From positions 1 to 63,200 of the forward strand of contig NZ_BLTG01000044.1 of NCBI RefSeq assembly GCF_017312405.1: DNA of 63,200 nt. Direction: 5' to 3'. Made by a program: the position numbers and the translations under genes. Below, one piece after another: positions 16,656-24,974 of this stretch (positions are counted from its first letter, which is position 1; each line of letters begins with the position of its first letter). Source of the stretch: Mycobacterium sp. PO1 (GTDB lineage Bacteria > Actinomycetota > Actinomycetes > Mycobacteriales > Mycobacteriaceae). The notes under the pieces were generated by a model. The model was not told where the DNA came from and searched no databases. It was given only the letters and a program-made list of their open reading frames with translations.

Positions 16656-17273
16656 GTGAAACTCTCTCGTGTGCTGTCATCTGTTGCCTTCGCCGCCTGT
16701 GCCACCTCGCTGGTGACTCTCCTGGCGGCCTGTGGCTCCGACGCTGAGACCACGTCGGCCGGTGCGCCGTCGGTGACCGACGTGGCGACCTCGTCGGTGA
16801 CAGCTCCTGCGGCCGGCTGCCCGGTCGCCGCGCCGGCGACGGACGTCGCCCCGGAATGGACTCTGCCCGGTGCGACCGGCAGCGTGTCGGTCACCGGATC
16901 CACCGATGAGGCCGCGCCGCAGGTCACTGTCGAACCTCCGTTCAGCGTGTCCGAAACCCAGGTGCACACGCTGCAGGCCGGCGACGGGCCCGTCGTCTCC
17001 GACACCGCGACGGTGCTGGTCTGCTACATGGGGGTCAACGGCCGCGACGGTTCTGTGTTCGACAGCAGCTATCAGCGTGGTGCCCCCGTCGACTTCCCGC
17101 TCGACGGTGTCGTGCCCGGATTCCAGAAGGCGATCGCCGGGCAGACCGTCGGCTCCACCGTCGCGGTCGCCATGACCTCCGCCGACGGCTATCCGCAGGG
17201 CCAGCCCGCGGCGGGTATCGCCCCGGGTGACTCGCTCGTCTTCGCGATCAAGATCCTCGACGCCACGGCTTAG
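16656..17273 (+). CDS. FKBP-type peptidyl-prolyl cis-trans isomerase lipoprotein
   Basis: A 205-residue lipoprotein from the GTG at 16656; the frame is open to 16308, but only this start gives a signal peptide. Lipobox LLAAC ends a hydrophobic leader at about residue 25. A Thr/Ala-rich linker follows. The C-terminal 90 residues are an FKBP domain (TATVLVCYMGVNGRDGSVFD, VPGFQKAIAGQTVGSTV, then PGDSLVFAIKILDA). It should catalyse prolyl isomerisation of exported proteins at the outer face of the membrane. The esterase gene starts four bases after the stop. Confidence 0.92.
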   Translation: MKLSRVLSSVAFAACATSLVTLLAACGSDAETTSAGAPSVTDVATSSVTAPAAGCPVAAPATDVAPEWTLPGATGSVSVTGSTDEAAPQVTVEPPFSVSETQVHTLQAGDGPVVSDTATVLVCYMGVNGRDGSVFDSSYQRGAPVDFPLDGVVPGFQKAIAGQTVGSTVAVAMTSADGYPQGQPAAGIAPGDSLVFAIKILDATA

Positions 17274-17276
17274 CCG

Positions 17277-18260
17277 ATGACGCTCGTCCACGATCCCGAG
17301 GTCCTGGCCGCGATGCTGGCCGCACCGCCGCCGCCGGATCCGACGCCGCCACCGGTCGGCGACATCGCGACGCGGCGGCGCAACGCGACCGCGAACTTCG
17401 ACATGATCGGCGCCGCCTACCCCGCCGTCGCGGGTGTCACCGTCGAGCGCGATGTCCTCGTCACCGCCGACGGCGCCGAGCTCGCGCTGCTGTGGTATCA
17501 GCCCGACTTGACGGAGTCAGCCGGCGGCGCGGCGCTGTATCTGCACGGCGGCGGCATGATCCTCGACCTCGAGCACACCGGCCGCGGATACGACGCGGTC
17601 GTGCGGTCCTACGTGGCGCACAGCAAGGTGCCGATGCTGATGGTGGACTACCGGGCCGCCCCCGAGCACCCCCACCCCACGCCGGCCGAGGACTGCTACG
17701 CGGCGCTCGGGTGGCTGGCCGAGCGGGCTGGGCAACTCGGCGTTGACCCCGCTCGGCTGGCGGTGGTCGGTGACAGCGCCGGCGGGGCGCTGGCGGCCGC
17801 GGTCGCCCTGATGGCCCGTGACCGCCGAGGCCCGTCGCTGGCGCTGCAGCTGTTGGTCTATCCGATGCTCGACGACCGCACCACGGTTCCCGACCCGCAG
17901 ATCCCCGTCGAGGGCATGGTGTGGACCTACGACGACAACCGCACCGGGTGGGGCGCCCTTCTCGGTGATCGTGCGGGTGGCCCCGACGTGCCGTCCTACG
18001 CGGCGCCGGCGCGGGAGACGGATCTGAGCGGACTCCCGCCCACCTACCTCGACACCGGCGATCTGGACATCTTCCGGGCCGAGATCGTCGGACACGCCGC
18101 GCGGCTGGCGGCGGCCGGCGTGGCCACCGAACTCCACGTCTATCCCGGGTGCCCGCATGGATTCGAAATGCTGGCCCCCGCCGCAGCGGTGTCTCGGCAC
18201 GCGGTCGACAACCGGGTGCGGCGACTGCAGGCGCTGCGCGACGACGCCACCGCCGAGTGA
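17277..18260 (+). CDS. Alpha/beta hydrolase, hormone-sensitive-lipase family esterase
   Basis: A 327-residue esterase. The oxyanion motif HGGGMIL and the nucleophile motif VVGDSAGGALAAA (Ser in GDSAGG) define the HSL (LipH/LipI-like) family. The acid is in the LDTGDLDIF strand and the catalytic His in YPGCPHGFEM. No signal peptide, so it is cytosolic. It probably hydrolyses short- to medium-chain esters. It starts four bases after the FKBP gene stop and is likely cotranscribed with it. Confidence 0.93.
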   Translation: MTLVHDPEVLAAMLAAPPPPDPTPPPVGDIATRRRNATANFDMIGAAYPAVAGVTVERDVLVTADGAELALLWYQPDLTESAGGAALYLHGGGMILDLEHTGRGYDAVVRSYVAHSKVPMLMVDYRAAPEHPHPTPAEDCYAALGWLAERAGQLGVDPARLAVVGDSAGGALAAAVALMARDRRGPSLALQLLVYPMLDDRTTVPDPQIPVEGMVWTYDDNRTGWGALLGDRAGGPDVPSYAAPARETDLSGLPPTYLDTGDLDIFRAEIVGHAARLAAAGVATELHVYPGCPHGFEMLAPAAAVSRHAVDNRVRRLQALRDDATAE

Positions 18261-18305
18261 CGCTGCAACGGCTCGGCCTACGTGCCCTTTTGTAGGCTCG
18301 TGGGC

Positions 18306-20174
18306 ATGCCGTATGAGGACGGCGATGTTTTCGCTGGTTACACCATTCAGCGGCTGCTCGGGGCCGGTGGCATGGGCGAGGTCTACCTGGCCCGGCATCC
18401 GCGGCTCCCGCGACTCGATGCGTTGAAGATCTTGTCGCTGGACGCCACGGACGACGAGAGCTTCCGCGCCCGCTTCGTGCGTGAGGCCGACCTGGCCGCG
18501 ACCCTGTGGCATCCGCACATCGTCGGCGTGCACGACCGCGGTGAGTACGACGGCCGGTTGTGGATCTCGATGGACTACGTGGACGGCACTGACGCCCGCG
18601 AGCTGCTCACCGGCCAGTACCCGGCGGGCATGCCCTACGACGACGTCATCGAGATCGTCGGGGCCGTCGCTGAAGCCCTCGACTTCGCGCACGAACGTCG
18701 ATTGCTGCACCGCGACGTCAAACCCGCCAACATCCTGGTGACCGACCCCTCGGAGGGCGCGCGTCGCCGGATCCTGCTCACCGATTTCGGCATCGGGCGC
18801 GAAGCCGACGACGTCGACGGCCTCACCGACGTCGACATCGCGTTGGGCACTGTGTCCTATGCCGCGCCCGAACAGCTGGTCAGCAACGTCATCGACGGCC
18901 GCGCCGACCAATATGCGCTCGCCGCGACCGCCTATCATCTGCTCACCGGCGTGCCGCTGTTCGACCATTCCAACCGGGTGGTCGTGGTGGGCAATCACCT
19001 CAAGACTCCCCCGCCGCCGCTGTCGGCTCGCCGGCCCGACCTCGCGCACCTCGACGCGGTCATGGCGAAAGCGCTGGACAAGGATCCCCGCAACCGCTTC
19101 CCCACCTGCGAAGCATTCGCCCAGGCGCTGGCCGGTCACGCAACCAGCGACTCGCCGGCTCCCGCTCCGTCGGCGTCTCCCAGCAGGCCCGCGCCAGGCC
19201 CTCAGGACCCGTTGATGAGCACCTCGGCATTCGACGTCGCCGCCGACCTGGAGCGCAACCCGGCGAATCACACCATGCGGCTGACCGCGACGACCGTGCA
19301 GGGAACCGTCGCCGACGTCCGCAAACAGCCCGCCCGGCCCCCGCACGACGAGGAGGTCTGGACCTTCACGGTGCACCAGCACGGGCAGACCAACCAGCTC
19401 GGCGCCCGCGTCCCGGTGGAACTGCGGGGCACGTCGATCGTCGGGCGACTCGCCGACGGCGACGTGGTCGAGGTGCAGGGCATGTGGGACGGCAACACGC
19501 TGCTCGGGGAATCGGTGCTCAACCACTCCGCGCCGTCCGGCCGGCGACGCGCCCCGGGGCCCTTCGCGGTGCGATCGAACAAACCCGAACCGACGCCGTC
19601 CCCGACACGGCGGCGCGGACGCGCCGTCGCCGCCGCGGTCGCGGTGGTCGCCGTGGCCGCACTGGTGCTGACCGCTGTGCTGACCCACGGGTTCGGGCTG
19701 TGGTCGCCGCAGCGCGGCCCGGGACCGGTCATCCAGCCCACCCAGGCCACCGTCTTCTCGCCCGGCGGCGCGCCGGACCATCCCGACGAGGCCGATCTGG
19801 TGATCGACGGCAATCCCGACACCGCCTGGCACAGCGACACCTACGTCGACCCCGAACCGTTCCCCGTGTTCAAACAGGGCATCGGATTGATGCTGCAGCT
19901 CCCTGAACCCACCGCAATCGACGCGGTGACCCTCGACGTCGCCAGCACCGGTACCGAGGTGCAGATCCGTGCCGCCGACAGCACCGATCCGGCCAGCCTC
20001 TCCGATACCGCCGAGTTGACCTCCGACGTGCCGCTGCAGCCGGGTGAGAACCGCATCCCCGTCGACAACGACACCCGCACCGAACACCTTCTGGTGTGGA
20101 TCTCGAAACTGGGCACGATCGACGGACAGAGCCGCACCGAGATCTCCGACATCACGGTGCAGGCGGCCGGCTGA
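18306..20174 (+). CDS. Transmembrane Ser/Thr protein kinase with internal OB-like and extracytoplasmic discoidin-like domains
   Basis: A 622-residue PknF-like kinase from the ATG at 18306. Kinase domain about 10-275: [15 protein letters not shown] lysine K41, [10 protein letters not shown] with catalytic D137, DFG at 160-162, APE at 188-190. A Pro/Ala linker is followed at about 305-408 by a beta-rich cytosolic segment ([39 protein letters not shown]) that looks like an OB-fold. Then an Arg-rich stretch, one membrane helix (about 440-462) and a roughly 140-residue outer domain ([20 protein letters not shown]) resembling discoidin/NPCBM-type carbohydrate-binding modules like the one on mycobacterial MviN. 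It probably senses a wall glycan and phosphorylates cytosolic targets. Confidence 0.9.
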   Translation: MPYEDGDVFAGYTIQRLLGAGGMGEVYLARHPRLPRLDALKILSLDATDDESFRARFVREADLAATLWHPHIVGVHDRGEYDGRLWISMDYVDGTDARELLTGQYPAGMPYDDVIEIVGAVAEALDFAHERRLLHRDVKPANILVTDPSEGARRRILLTDFGIGREADDVDGLTDVDIALGTVSYAAPEQLVSNVIDGRADQYALAATAYHLLTGVPLFDHSNRVVVVGNHLKTPPPPLSARRPDLAHLDAVMAKALDKDPRNRFPTCEAFAQALAGHATSDSPAPAPSASPSRPAPGPQDPLMSTSAFDVAADLERNPANHTMRLTATTVQGTVADVRKQPARPPHDEEVWTFTVHQHGQTNQLGARVPVELRGTSIVGRLADGDVVEVQGMWDGNTLLGESVLNHSAPSGRRRAPGPFAVRSNKPEPTPSPTRRRGRAVAAAVAVVAVAALVLTAVLTHGFGLWSPQRGPGPVIQPTQATVFSPGGAPDHPDEADLVIDGNPDTAWHSDTYVDPEPFPVFKQGIGLMLQLPEPTAIDAVTLDVASTGTEVQIRAADSTDPASLSDTAELTSDVPLQPGENRIPVDNDTRTEHLLVWISKLGTIDGQSRTEISDITVQAAG

Positions 20175-20267
20175 CCGAGGCCCGCGCTCAGGCGTGTAGC
20201 CGCCAGGTGGGATTGGGGTGTCCGCCTCCGGGCGGGATTCTGCTCGTCGGTGGGGACAATGGTGGCC

Positions 20268-20630
20268 ATGGAGTCGACCCGGGTGGACCGTTGGCTGTGG
20301 GCGGTCCGGCTGACCAAGACCCGCCCCGACGCCGCCGCCGCGTGCCGGGGCGGCCATGTGCGCATCAACGACAAGCCGGCCAAGCCCTCGACGGCCGTCT
20401 CACCCGGCGATACGGTGCGTGCGCTGGTCGGCGAGCGCACCCGCATCGTCGAAGTGGTGCGGGTGATCCAGAAGCGGGTGGGCGCCGCCGACGCCGTGAC
20501 GTGCTACCTCGACCGGACTCCCCCGCCGCCTCCCGTCAGCGCGCCGCCGATCGGGGTGCGTGAGCGTGGGGCGGGCCGCCCGACCAAACGCGACCGCCGC
20601 GCACTGGACAAGTGGCGCGGCCGCCGCTGA
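20268..20630 (+). CDS. S4-domain RNA-binding protein (Hsp15-like)
   Basis: A 120-residue basic protein. The S4 domain fills residues 3-60: VDRWLWAVRLTKTRPDAAAA, then GGHVRINDKPAKPSTAVSPGD. A basic tail (RPTKRDRRALDKWRGRR) follows, as in E. coli Hsp15 (HslR), which binds stalled 50S subunits carrying nascent chains. In-frame ATGs at 20259 and 20268 are both possible; I use the one giving the usual family N-terminus. Convergent with gntP. Confidence 0.9.
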   Translation: MESTRVDRWLWAVRLTKTRPDAAAACRGGHVRINDKPAKPSTAVSPGDTVRALVGERTRIVEVVRVIQKRVGAADAVTCYLDRTPPPPPVSAPPIGVRERGAGRPTKRDRRALDKWRGRR

Positions 20631-20648
20631 GCGGTGACCGCCGTCCGG

Positions 20649-22136
20649 TCAAGCCACCATCCACATGGCCAGCGCAAGGACGAACGCCGACAGGCCCAAG
20701 GTCGTCTCCATGACCGTCCACGTCTTCAGGGTGGTCTTGACATCCATCTCGAAGAACCGGCTCACCAACCAGAATCCCGAGTCGTTGACGTGCGAGAGCA
20801 CGGTGGCGCCCGCAGCGATGGCAATCACCAGCAGCGAGATCTGGAAGTCGCTCAACCCGGCATCGGCCACCGACGCCGCGATCAGACCCGACGTCGTGGT
20901 CAACGCGACTGTCGCCGAGCCCTGCGCCACGCGCAGGATCGTGGAGATCAGGAACGCCTGCAGGATCAGTGACATGCCGAGGTCGGACAGCGAATCGCTG
21001 AGCGCGTCACCGATCCCGCTCAACCGCAGCACGCCACCGAACATGCCGCCGGCTCCCGTGATCAGGATGATCACACAGATGGGTGCCAGCGCCTTGTCGA
21101 AGATGCCGCTGACGTCGGCCATCGAATGGTTACGCAGCCCGAGCACCAGAGTCGCCACGATGACGGTGATCAACAGCGCAACGCTGGTGTTGCCCAGCAG
21201 CATCAGGTACCGCGCCCAGGTGGCGTCCTCCTCGAGGACGCCGGCCGCCATGAGGGTGTCGAGAACGGTGTTGAACGAGATCAGCACGAACGGCAGGAGC
21301 AGGATCCCGAGAACGGTGCCGAACGCCGGGGCGGTCCGGGTGGCGGTGGCCGTGCCCCCGCCGGAGCCTGCGGCACCTGCAGCGCCGCCGTTGTCCGCAT
21401 CCCGGCCCCGGCCGCCGTTGTCCGCGTCCCGGCCTTTGCCGTTGTCGTCGTCGCGGCCGCCGTTCATCTCGCCGAACAGCGCGGTCGGAACGTCGACCCA
21501 CACTCGGCGGCCGATGAACTGGGAGACCAGGAAGGAGCCGACGAACCAGGACAGCACCGCGACGGGCACACCGACCAGCAACGCCAGACCGATGTTGCCG
21601 CCCATCACCTCGGCGGCGGCGACGGGGCCGGGGTGTGGCGGCACCAGCGCGTGCATCGCGGCGAAGGCGCCGGCGGTGGGGAACGCGTAGAGAATGAGGG
21701 AGCCGCCGAATCGGCGGGCGACGGTGATGATGATCGGTAGGAACACCACGAGCCCGGCGTCGAAGAAGATCGGGAAACCGAACAACAGTGCGGCCACGCC
21801 AATGGCCAGTGGCGCGCGTTTCTCGCCGAAGCGACCGATCAGCGTGTCCGCCAGAACCTGTGCCCCGCCGGTGATTTCGAGGAGCCGGCCGATCATGACG
21901 CCGAAGCCCACGAGGAGGGCCACCGACCCCAGGGTGTTGGAGAACCCGTAGGACAGTGCCTCGGGCACGTCGGCGACGGGGATTCCGGCCGCCAGCGCCG
22001 TGAGGAGGCTGACCAGAACGAGTGCGACGAACGCGTGCAGCTTCACCCTGATGATGAGGAACAGCAGAAGCGCCACTGCCCCAGCGGCAATCAGGAGCAG
22101 GGTGGTTGCTCCGTAGGCCGGCTCGATTGCTTCCAC
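20649..22136 (-). CDS. gntP: Gluconate:H+ symporter, GntP family
   Basis: A 495-residue membrane protein with about 12-14 helices, including LLIAAGAVALLLFLIIRVKL near the N-terminus, the family motif GFPIFFDAGLVVFLPI, and ALVPPHPGPVAAAEVMG. It imports gluconate with protons. It is about 45 residues longer than usual because of a Gly/Asp/Arg-rich loop at about 224-260 encoded by 27-bp repeats. The GTG start has GGAGGA upstream. It follows gntK on the same strand by 83 bp and the gntR repressor gene is divergent upstream, giving a complete gluconate uptake module. Confidence 0.95.
   Translation of the reverse strand: MEAIEPAYGATTLLLIAAGAVALLLFLIIRVKLHAFVALVLVSLLTALAAGIPVADVPEALSYGFSNTLGSVALLVGFGVMIGRLLEITGGAQVLADTLIGRFGEKRAPLAIGVAALLFGFPIFFDAGLVVFLPIIITVARRFGGSLILYAFPTAGAFAAMHALVPPHPGPVAAAEVMGGNIGLALLVGVPVAVLSWFVGSFLVSQFIGRRVWVDVPTALFGEMNGGRDDDNGKGRDADNGGRGRDADNGGAAGAAGSGGGTATATRTAPAFGTVLGILLLPFVLISFNTVLDTLMAAGVLEEDATWARYLMLLGNTSVALLITVIVATLVLGLRNHSMADVSGIFDKALAPICVIILITGAGGMFGGVLRLSGIGDALSDSLSDLGMSLILQAFLISTILRVAQGSATVALTTTSGLIAASVADAGLSDFQISLLVIAIAAGATVLSHVNDSGFWLVSRFFEMDVKTTLKTWTVMETTLGLSAFVLALAMWMVA
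21384..21464. repeat. 27-bp in-frame tandem repeat inside gntP
   Basis: Two clear 27-bp units (21384-21410 and 21411-21437, differing by a few bases) and a degenerate third encode repeated G-R-D-A-D-N-G-G-type nonapeptides in a cytoplasmic or external loop of GntP. The unit is in phase with the codons, so copy-number change would lengthen the loop without breaking the frame. Confidence 0.8.
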
Positions 22137-22219
22137 AATTCCTCCGTACTGTCAGTGCCGGGTGGGTCCCGGACCTTGCTGTGTTCCGGCGATCACGCCC
22201 TCGCCCGGGGCCCGCGAGA

Positions 22220-22720
22220 TCATGGCGCGGCCTGATCGGTGCCGTCGACGTAGCTGTCGACGATTCCGTCGATGTTCTGGTCGACGTCGATCGTCACGCC
22301 GCGCTCGTCGGGTTCCAGCGGCTCGAGGGTCTTGAACTGCGAGGCCAACAACGACGGCGGCATGAAATGGCCGGGCCGGCTTGCCTGACGCTTGCCGATC
22401 ACCTCGGTGGAGCCGTACAGGTGGACGAATTCGATGTCACCGCAGTGCTCGCGAAGTTGGTCGCGGTACTTGCGCTTGAGCGCCGAACAGCTCATCACGC
22501 CGCCGCCGGGATGCGCGGCCAACCACTCCCCGATCGCCTCCAGCCAAGGGAAGCGGTCGTCGTCGTCGAGCGGTTCGCCGGAGCTCATCTTCGCGACATT
22601 GGCCGGCGGGTGGAAGTCGTCGGCGTCGGCGAAGGGGACGCGCAGCCGTTGCGCCAGCGCGGCGCCGACTGTCGACTTCCCCGAACCCGACACGCCCATG
22701 ACGACGATTGGTGATGACAT
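22220..22720 (-). CDS. gntK: Gluconokinase
   Basis: A 166-residue P-loop kinase: VVMGVSGSGKSTVGAAL is the Walker A region, DADDFHPPANVAKMSSGEPLDDDDR is the gluconate-binding segment typical of GntK/IdnK (cited here as DADDFHPP and PLDDDDR), and CSALKRKYRDQLR follows. It phosphorylates gluconate to 6-phosphogluconate for the pentose phosphate pathway. The ATG at 22720 is preceded by GGAGGA very close; an in-frame GTG nine bases upstream is an alternative. First gene of the gntK-gntP pair. Confidence 0.95.
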   Translation of the reverse strand: MSSPIVVMGVSGSGKSTVGAALAQRLRVPFADADDFHPPANVAKMSSGEPLDDDDRFPWLEAIGEWLAAHPGGGVMSCSALKRKYRDQLREHCGDIEFVHLYGSTEVIGKRQASRPGHFMPPSLLASQFKTLEPLEPDERGVTIDVDQNIDGIVDSYVDGTDQAAP

Positions 22721-22759
22721 GTCCTCCACCTACCCGATTGTGGCCAGCATCACGCAGCT

Positions 22760-22773
22760 TGCCTCAATAGGCA
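22760..22773. promoter_or_regulatory. Candidate GntR operator in the gntK-gntR intergenic region
   Basis: TGCCT-CAAT-AGGCA is a perfect 5-bp inverted repeat with a 4-bp spacer, 40 bp upstream of gntK and 74 bp upstream of gntR. It is the best-formed palindrome in the 126-bp divergent region. The site size suits a FadR-subfamily GntR dimer. No published consensus was matched. Confidence 0.45.
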
Positions 22774-22846
22774 TATCAAAGCAACCCCCTTGGCCGGATT
22801 AAGCGGGTTTTAACTGTCGGTGGGCAACGTATGACAGGATCTGTGT

Positions 22847-23551
22847 ATGGCCGACCAGCCCGCCGGTGCCCTCCATGGCAGTTTGCTGGCTGCGTTGGGA
22901 TCGGCAATCGTGTCGGGTGAGTACCCACCCGGTCAGGTCTTCACCCTCGAAGCTGTGAGCGCGCGGTACCGGGTCTCCCGAAGCGTCGCGCGCGAGGCGG
23001 TGCGGGTGCTCGAGTCGATGCGCATGGTGGAATCGCGCCGCCGCGTAGGAATCACCATCCTGCCGGCTGAGAACTGGAATGTGTTCGACCCCAGGCTCAT
23101 TCGATGGCGTGTCGACTCTGGAGACCGGGCGGCCCAGCTGGTGTCCCTATCGGAGCTACGGCGCGGTTTCGAGCCCGCCGCGGCGGCGCTGGCTGCGCGC
23201 CGGGCCACCCCGGACCAGTGCCGCACGATGGCGGCCGCGGCGTCCGACATGGTCATGCACGGACGCTCCGGCGACCTCGAGGCGTACCTGCTCGCCGACC
23301 GGCTGTTCCACCGGACGCTTCTGGCGGCGAGCGGAAACGAGATGTTCCGGGCGCTGACCGGTGTCGTGGACGAGGTGCTCAGCGGTCGCACCCATCACGG
23401 GATGATGCCCTCGTCACCGAATCCTGCGGCGATCGCGTTGCACGACGAGGTCGCCCGCGCGATCAGGACCGGCGACGAGGCGGCAGCCGAACTCGCGATG
23501 CGCGCGATCATCGATGAAGCGGCGTCGGCGGTGGCCGACGAATTCTCCTGA
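22847..23551 (+). CDS. GntR/FadR family transcriptional regulator of gluconate genes
   Basis: A 234-residue protein: winged-helix domain at about 8-75 (LGSAIVSGEYPPGQVFTLEA, then YRVSRSVAREAVRVLESM) and an all-helical FCD ligand domain at about 95-225 with the metal-binding D/H pattern (LADRLFHRTLLAASGN). It is divergent from gntK-gntP and so is the likely gluconate- or 6-phosphogluconate-responsive repressor. The final codons are part of a 27-bp tandem repeat. Confidence 0.92.
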   Translation: MADQPAGALHGSLLAALGSAIVSGEYPPGQVFTLEAVSARYRVSRSVAREAVRVLESMRMVESRRRVGITILPAENWNVFDPRLIRWRVDSGDRAAQLVSLSELRRGFEPAAAALAARRATPDQCRTMAAAASDMVMHGRSGDLEAYLLADRLFHRTLLAASGNEMFRALTGVVDEVLSGRTHHGMMPSSPNPAAIALHDEVARAIRTGDEAAAELAMRAIIDEAASAVADEFS

Positions 23552-23617
23552 CCGGCGGTGGCCGACGACATCTGCTGATCGGCGGTGGCCGATGGGTTCT
23601 CCTGATCGGTAACGGCC
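23526..23617. repeat. 27-bp imperfect tandem repeat across the gntR stop
   Basis: The core CGGCGGTGGCCGA recurs at 23526, 23553 and 23580, with a weaker copy at 23607, at an exact 27-bp spacing. The first unit encodes the last residues of GntR (AVADEFS) and the later ones are noncoding. Each unit also carries a GGCGGTGGCC-type dyad. Probably 3' expansion by slippage. Confidence 0.85.
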
Positions 23618-23622
23618 AGCGC

Positions 23623-24858
23623 TCAGCGCGCACCGTCCGGCTGATGCGGCCAGGACCTGCCGGCCGACACCGGGCCGGGTCCGGTGTCGTCGCCTCGTGA
23701 CAGCGGCACCCACCGCTCGCTCGGTGCGGGCTGGCGGGACGAGGGGAAGTCGCGCAGTTGGCCGGACGGGTGCGCGTCCCAGTCGCCGAACGTGAGCGGG
23801 GTGAGCAACCACGCCCGCAACAACGCATAGGTCGCCGCCAGCGAATCCAGGTGGGTGCGCTCCCAGCCGTGGCTGCCGTCGACGCCGGGACCGACCAGTG
23901 CGGCGCGGGTGCTGGCCCCCGCCTCGATAGCCGCTGCGGCGTCAGATCGGTAGAACCGGAAGACGTCTCGGACACTACGGATACCGTGCTCATCGGCCAG
24001 TCGGCACAGCTGCCGGGACAGGTGGTAGTCGTAGGGGCCGTGTAGGTCGGCCATCAAGACGGTGACGGCGTCCTCACGTGACTGCAGCCCGGGGGCACAG
24101 ACGGCGTTGTCCACGGTGATCATTTCCGCGATGCCGGAGGGCAGGCCGGAGCTGGCTCCGGATCCGACTTCTTCGGCGATGGTGATCATCAGCGCAGTGC
24201 GGTGCGGCAACCTCAGACCGTGGTCGGCGACGTGCTTGGCCAGGGTGAGGGCCACCGCGACGCCGGCCTGGTCGTCGAGATGGCGGGAGACGACGAAACC
24301 GTCGTGGGTGAGCTCGGGGCCGGCCATCAGAGCCACGAAGTCGCCGACCTGGATTCCCAGCCGACGCAGATCGTCGGGTGAAGACACCCGGCGATCGACG
24401 CGCACCTCGATGTGGTCCCAATCGGTCGGCTGGGTGTCGACCGCGTCGCCGAAAGCATGCCCGCTGGCCTTCAGCGGCAGGATCGTTCCGGTGATGAACT
24501 CGCTCGACTCGTCGCACAGGATTCGCACCCGCGCGCCCGCAGCGAACCGCGCGGAGAACGTCCCCACCGAGATCAGACCCAGCCGCCCGTTGTCCTTGAG
24601 TCGACTGACCATGGCGCCGACCGTGTCGGCATGAACCACGATCGCGCGGTCGACCGCGGGTGACTCCCCTGGCAGCTCCGCAATCAGGGCACCCCGCCTC
24701 GTCAGCGAAAACGGAATGCCTATGTCGTCGAACATCTCGCCGATGAGCTGCATCACCGCGTCGGTGCGTCCGGTGGGGCTCGGCGTCTGCAGCAGCGCCA
24801 GCAAGGTGTCGATCATCCAGGTGCGTTCGGCGTCAGGCATCGCGGGCGGCTGGCTCAC
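23623..24858 (-). CDS. M42-family peptidase of the NAGGN osmoprotectant type
   Basis: A 411-residue co-catalytic zinc peptidase. Metal and catalytic residues visible: H76 and D78 (VVHADTVGAM), D195/D196 (RHLDDQAGV), E229/E230 (ITIAEEVGSG), D250 (ITVDNAV) and a late His (DGSHGWERTH). The sequence matches the TIGR03106-type M42 peptidase normally encoded with the N-acetylglutaminylglutamine amide synthesis genes. Those partner genes (amidotransferase, GNAT ligase) are not in this window, so its role here is open. The C-terminus has a Pro/Gly-rich extension of about 30 residues. Confidence 0.85.
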   Translation of the reverse strand: MSQPPAMPDAERTWMIDTLLALLQTPSPTGRTDAVMQLIGEMFDDIGIPFSLTRRGALIAELPGESPAVDRAIVVHADTVGAMVSRLKDNGRLGLISVGTFSARFAAGARVRILCDESSEFITGTILPLKASGHAFGDAVDTQPTDWDHIEVRVDRRVSSPDDLRRLGIQVGDFVALMAGPELTHDGFVVSRHLDDQAGVAVALTLAKHVADHGLRLPHRTALMITIAEEVGSGASSGLPSGIAEMITVDNAVCAPGLQSREDAVTVLMADLHGPYDYHLSRQLCRLADEHGIRSVRDVFRFYRSDAAAAIEAGASTRAALVGPGVDGSHGWERTHLDSLAATYALLRAWLLTPLTFGDWDAHPSGQLRDFPSSRQPAPSERWVPLSRGDDTGPGPVSAGRSWPHQPDGAR

Positions 24859-24974
24859 GGCGTCCCCTTCGATTGTGGGCGTCCGGGCGGCGCGACACGG
24901 GCGTGGTTCGGGCTCGAAGCCGATGCGTCACGCGTGCGGGGTTCGATACCACCCCCGCACCGGCACCCTAGCCG

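Noticed and set aside
17517..20357. A 946-codon open frame on the minus strand opposite the esterase and kinase genes
   Set aside because: High-GC third-position bias opens the antisense frame. The composition (His/Gly/Arg/Val-rich, no domains) is that of a shadow, and both plus-strand genes have clear motifs.
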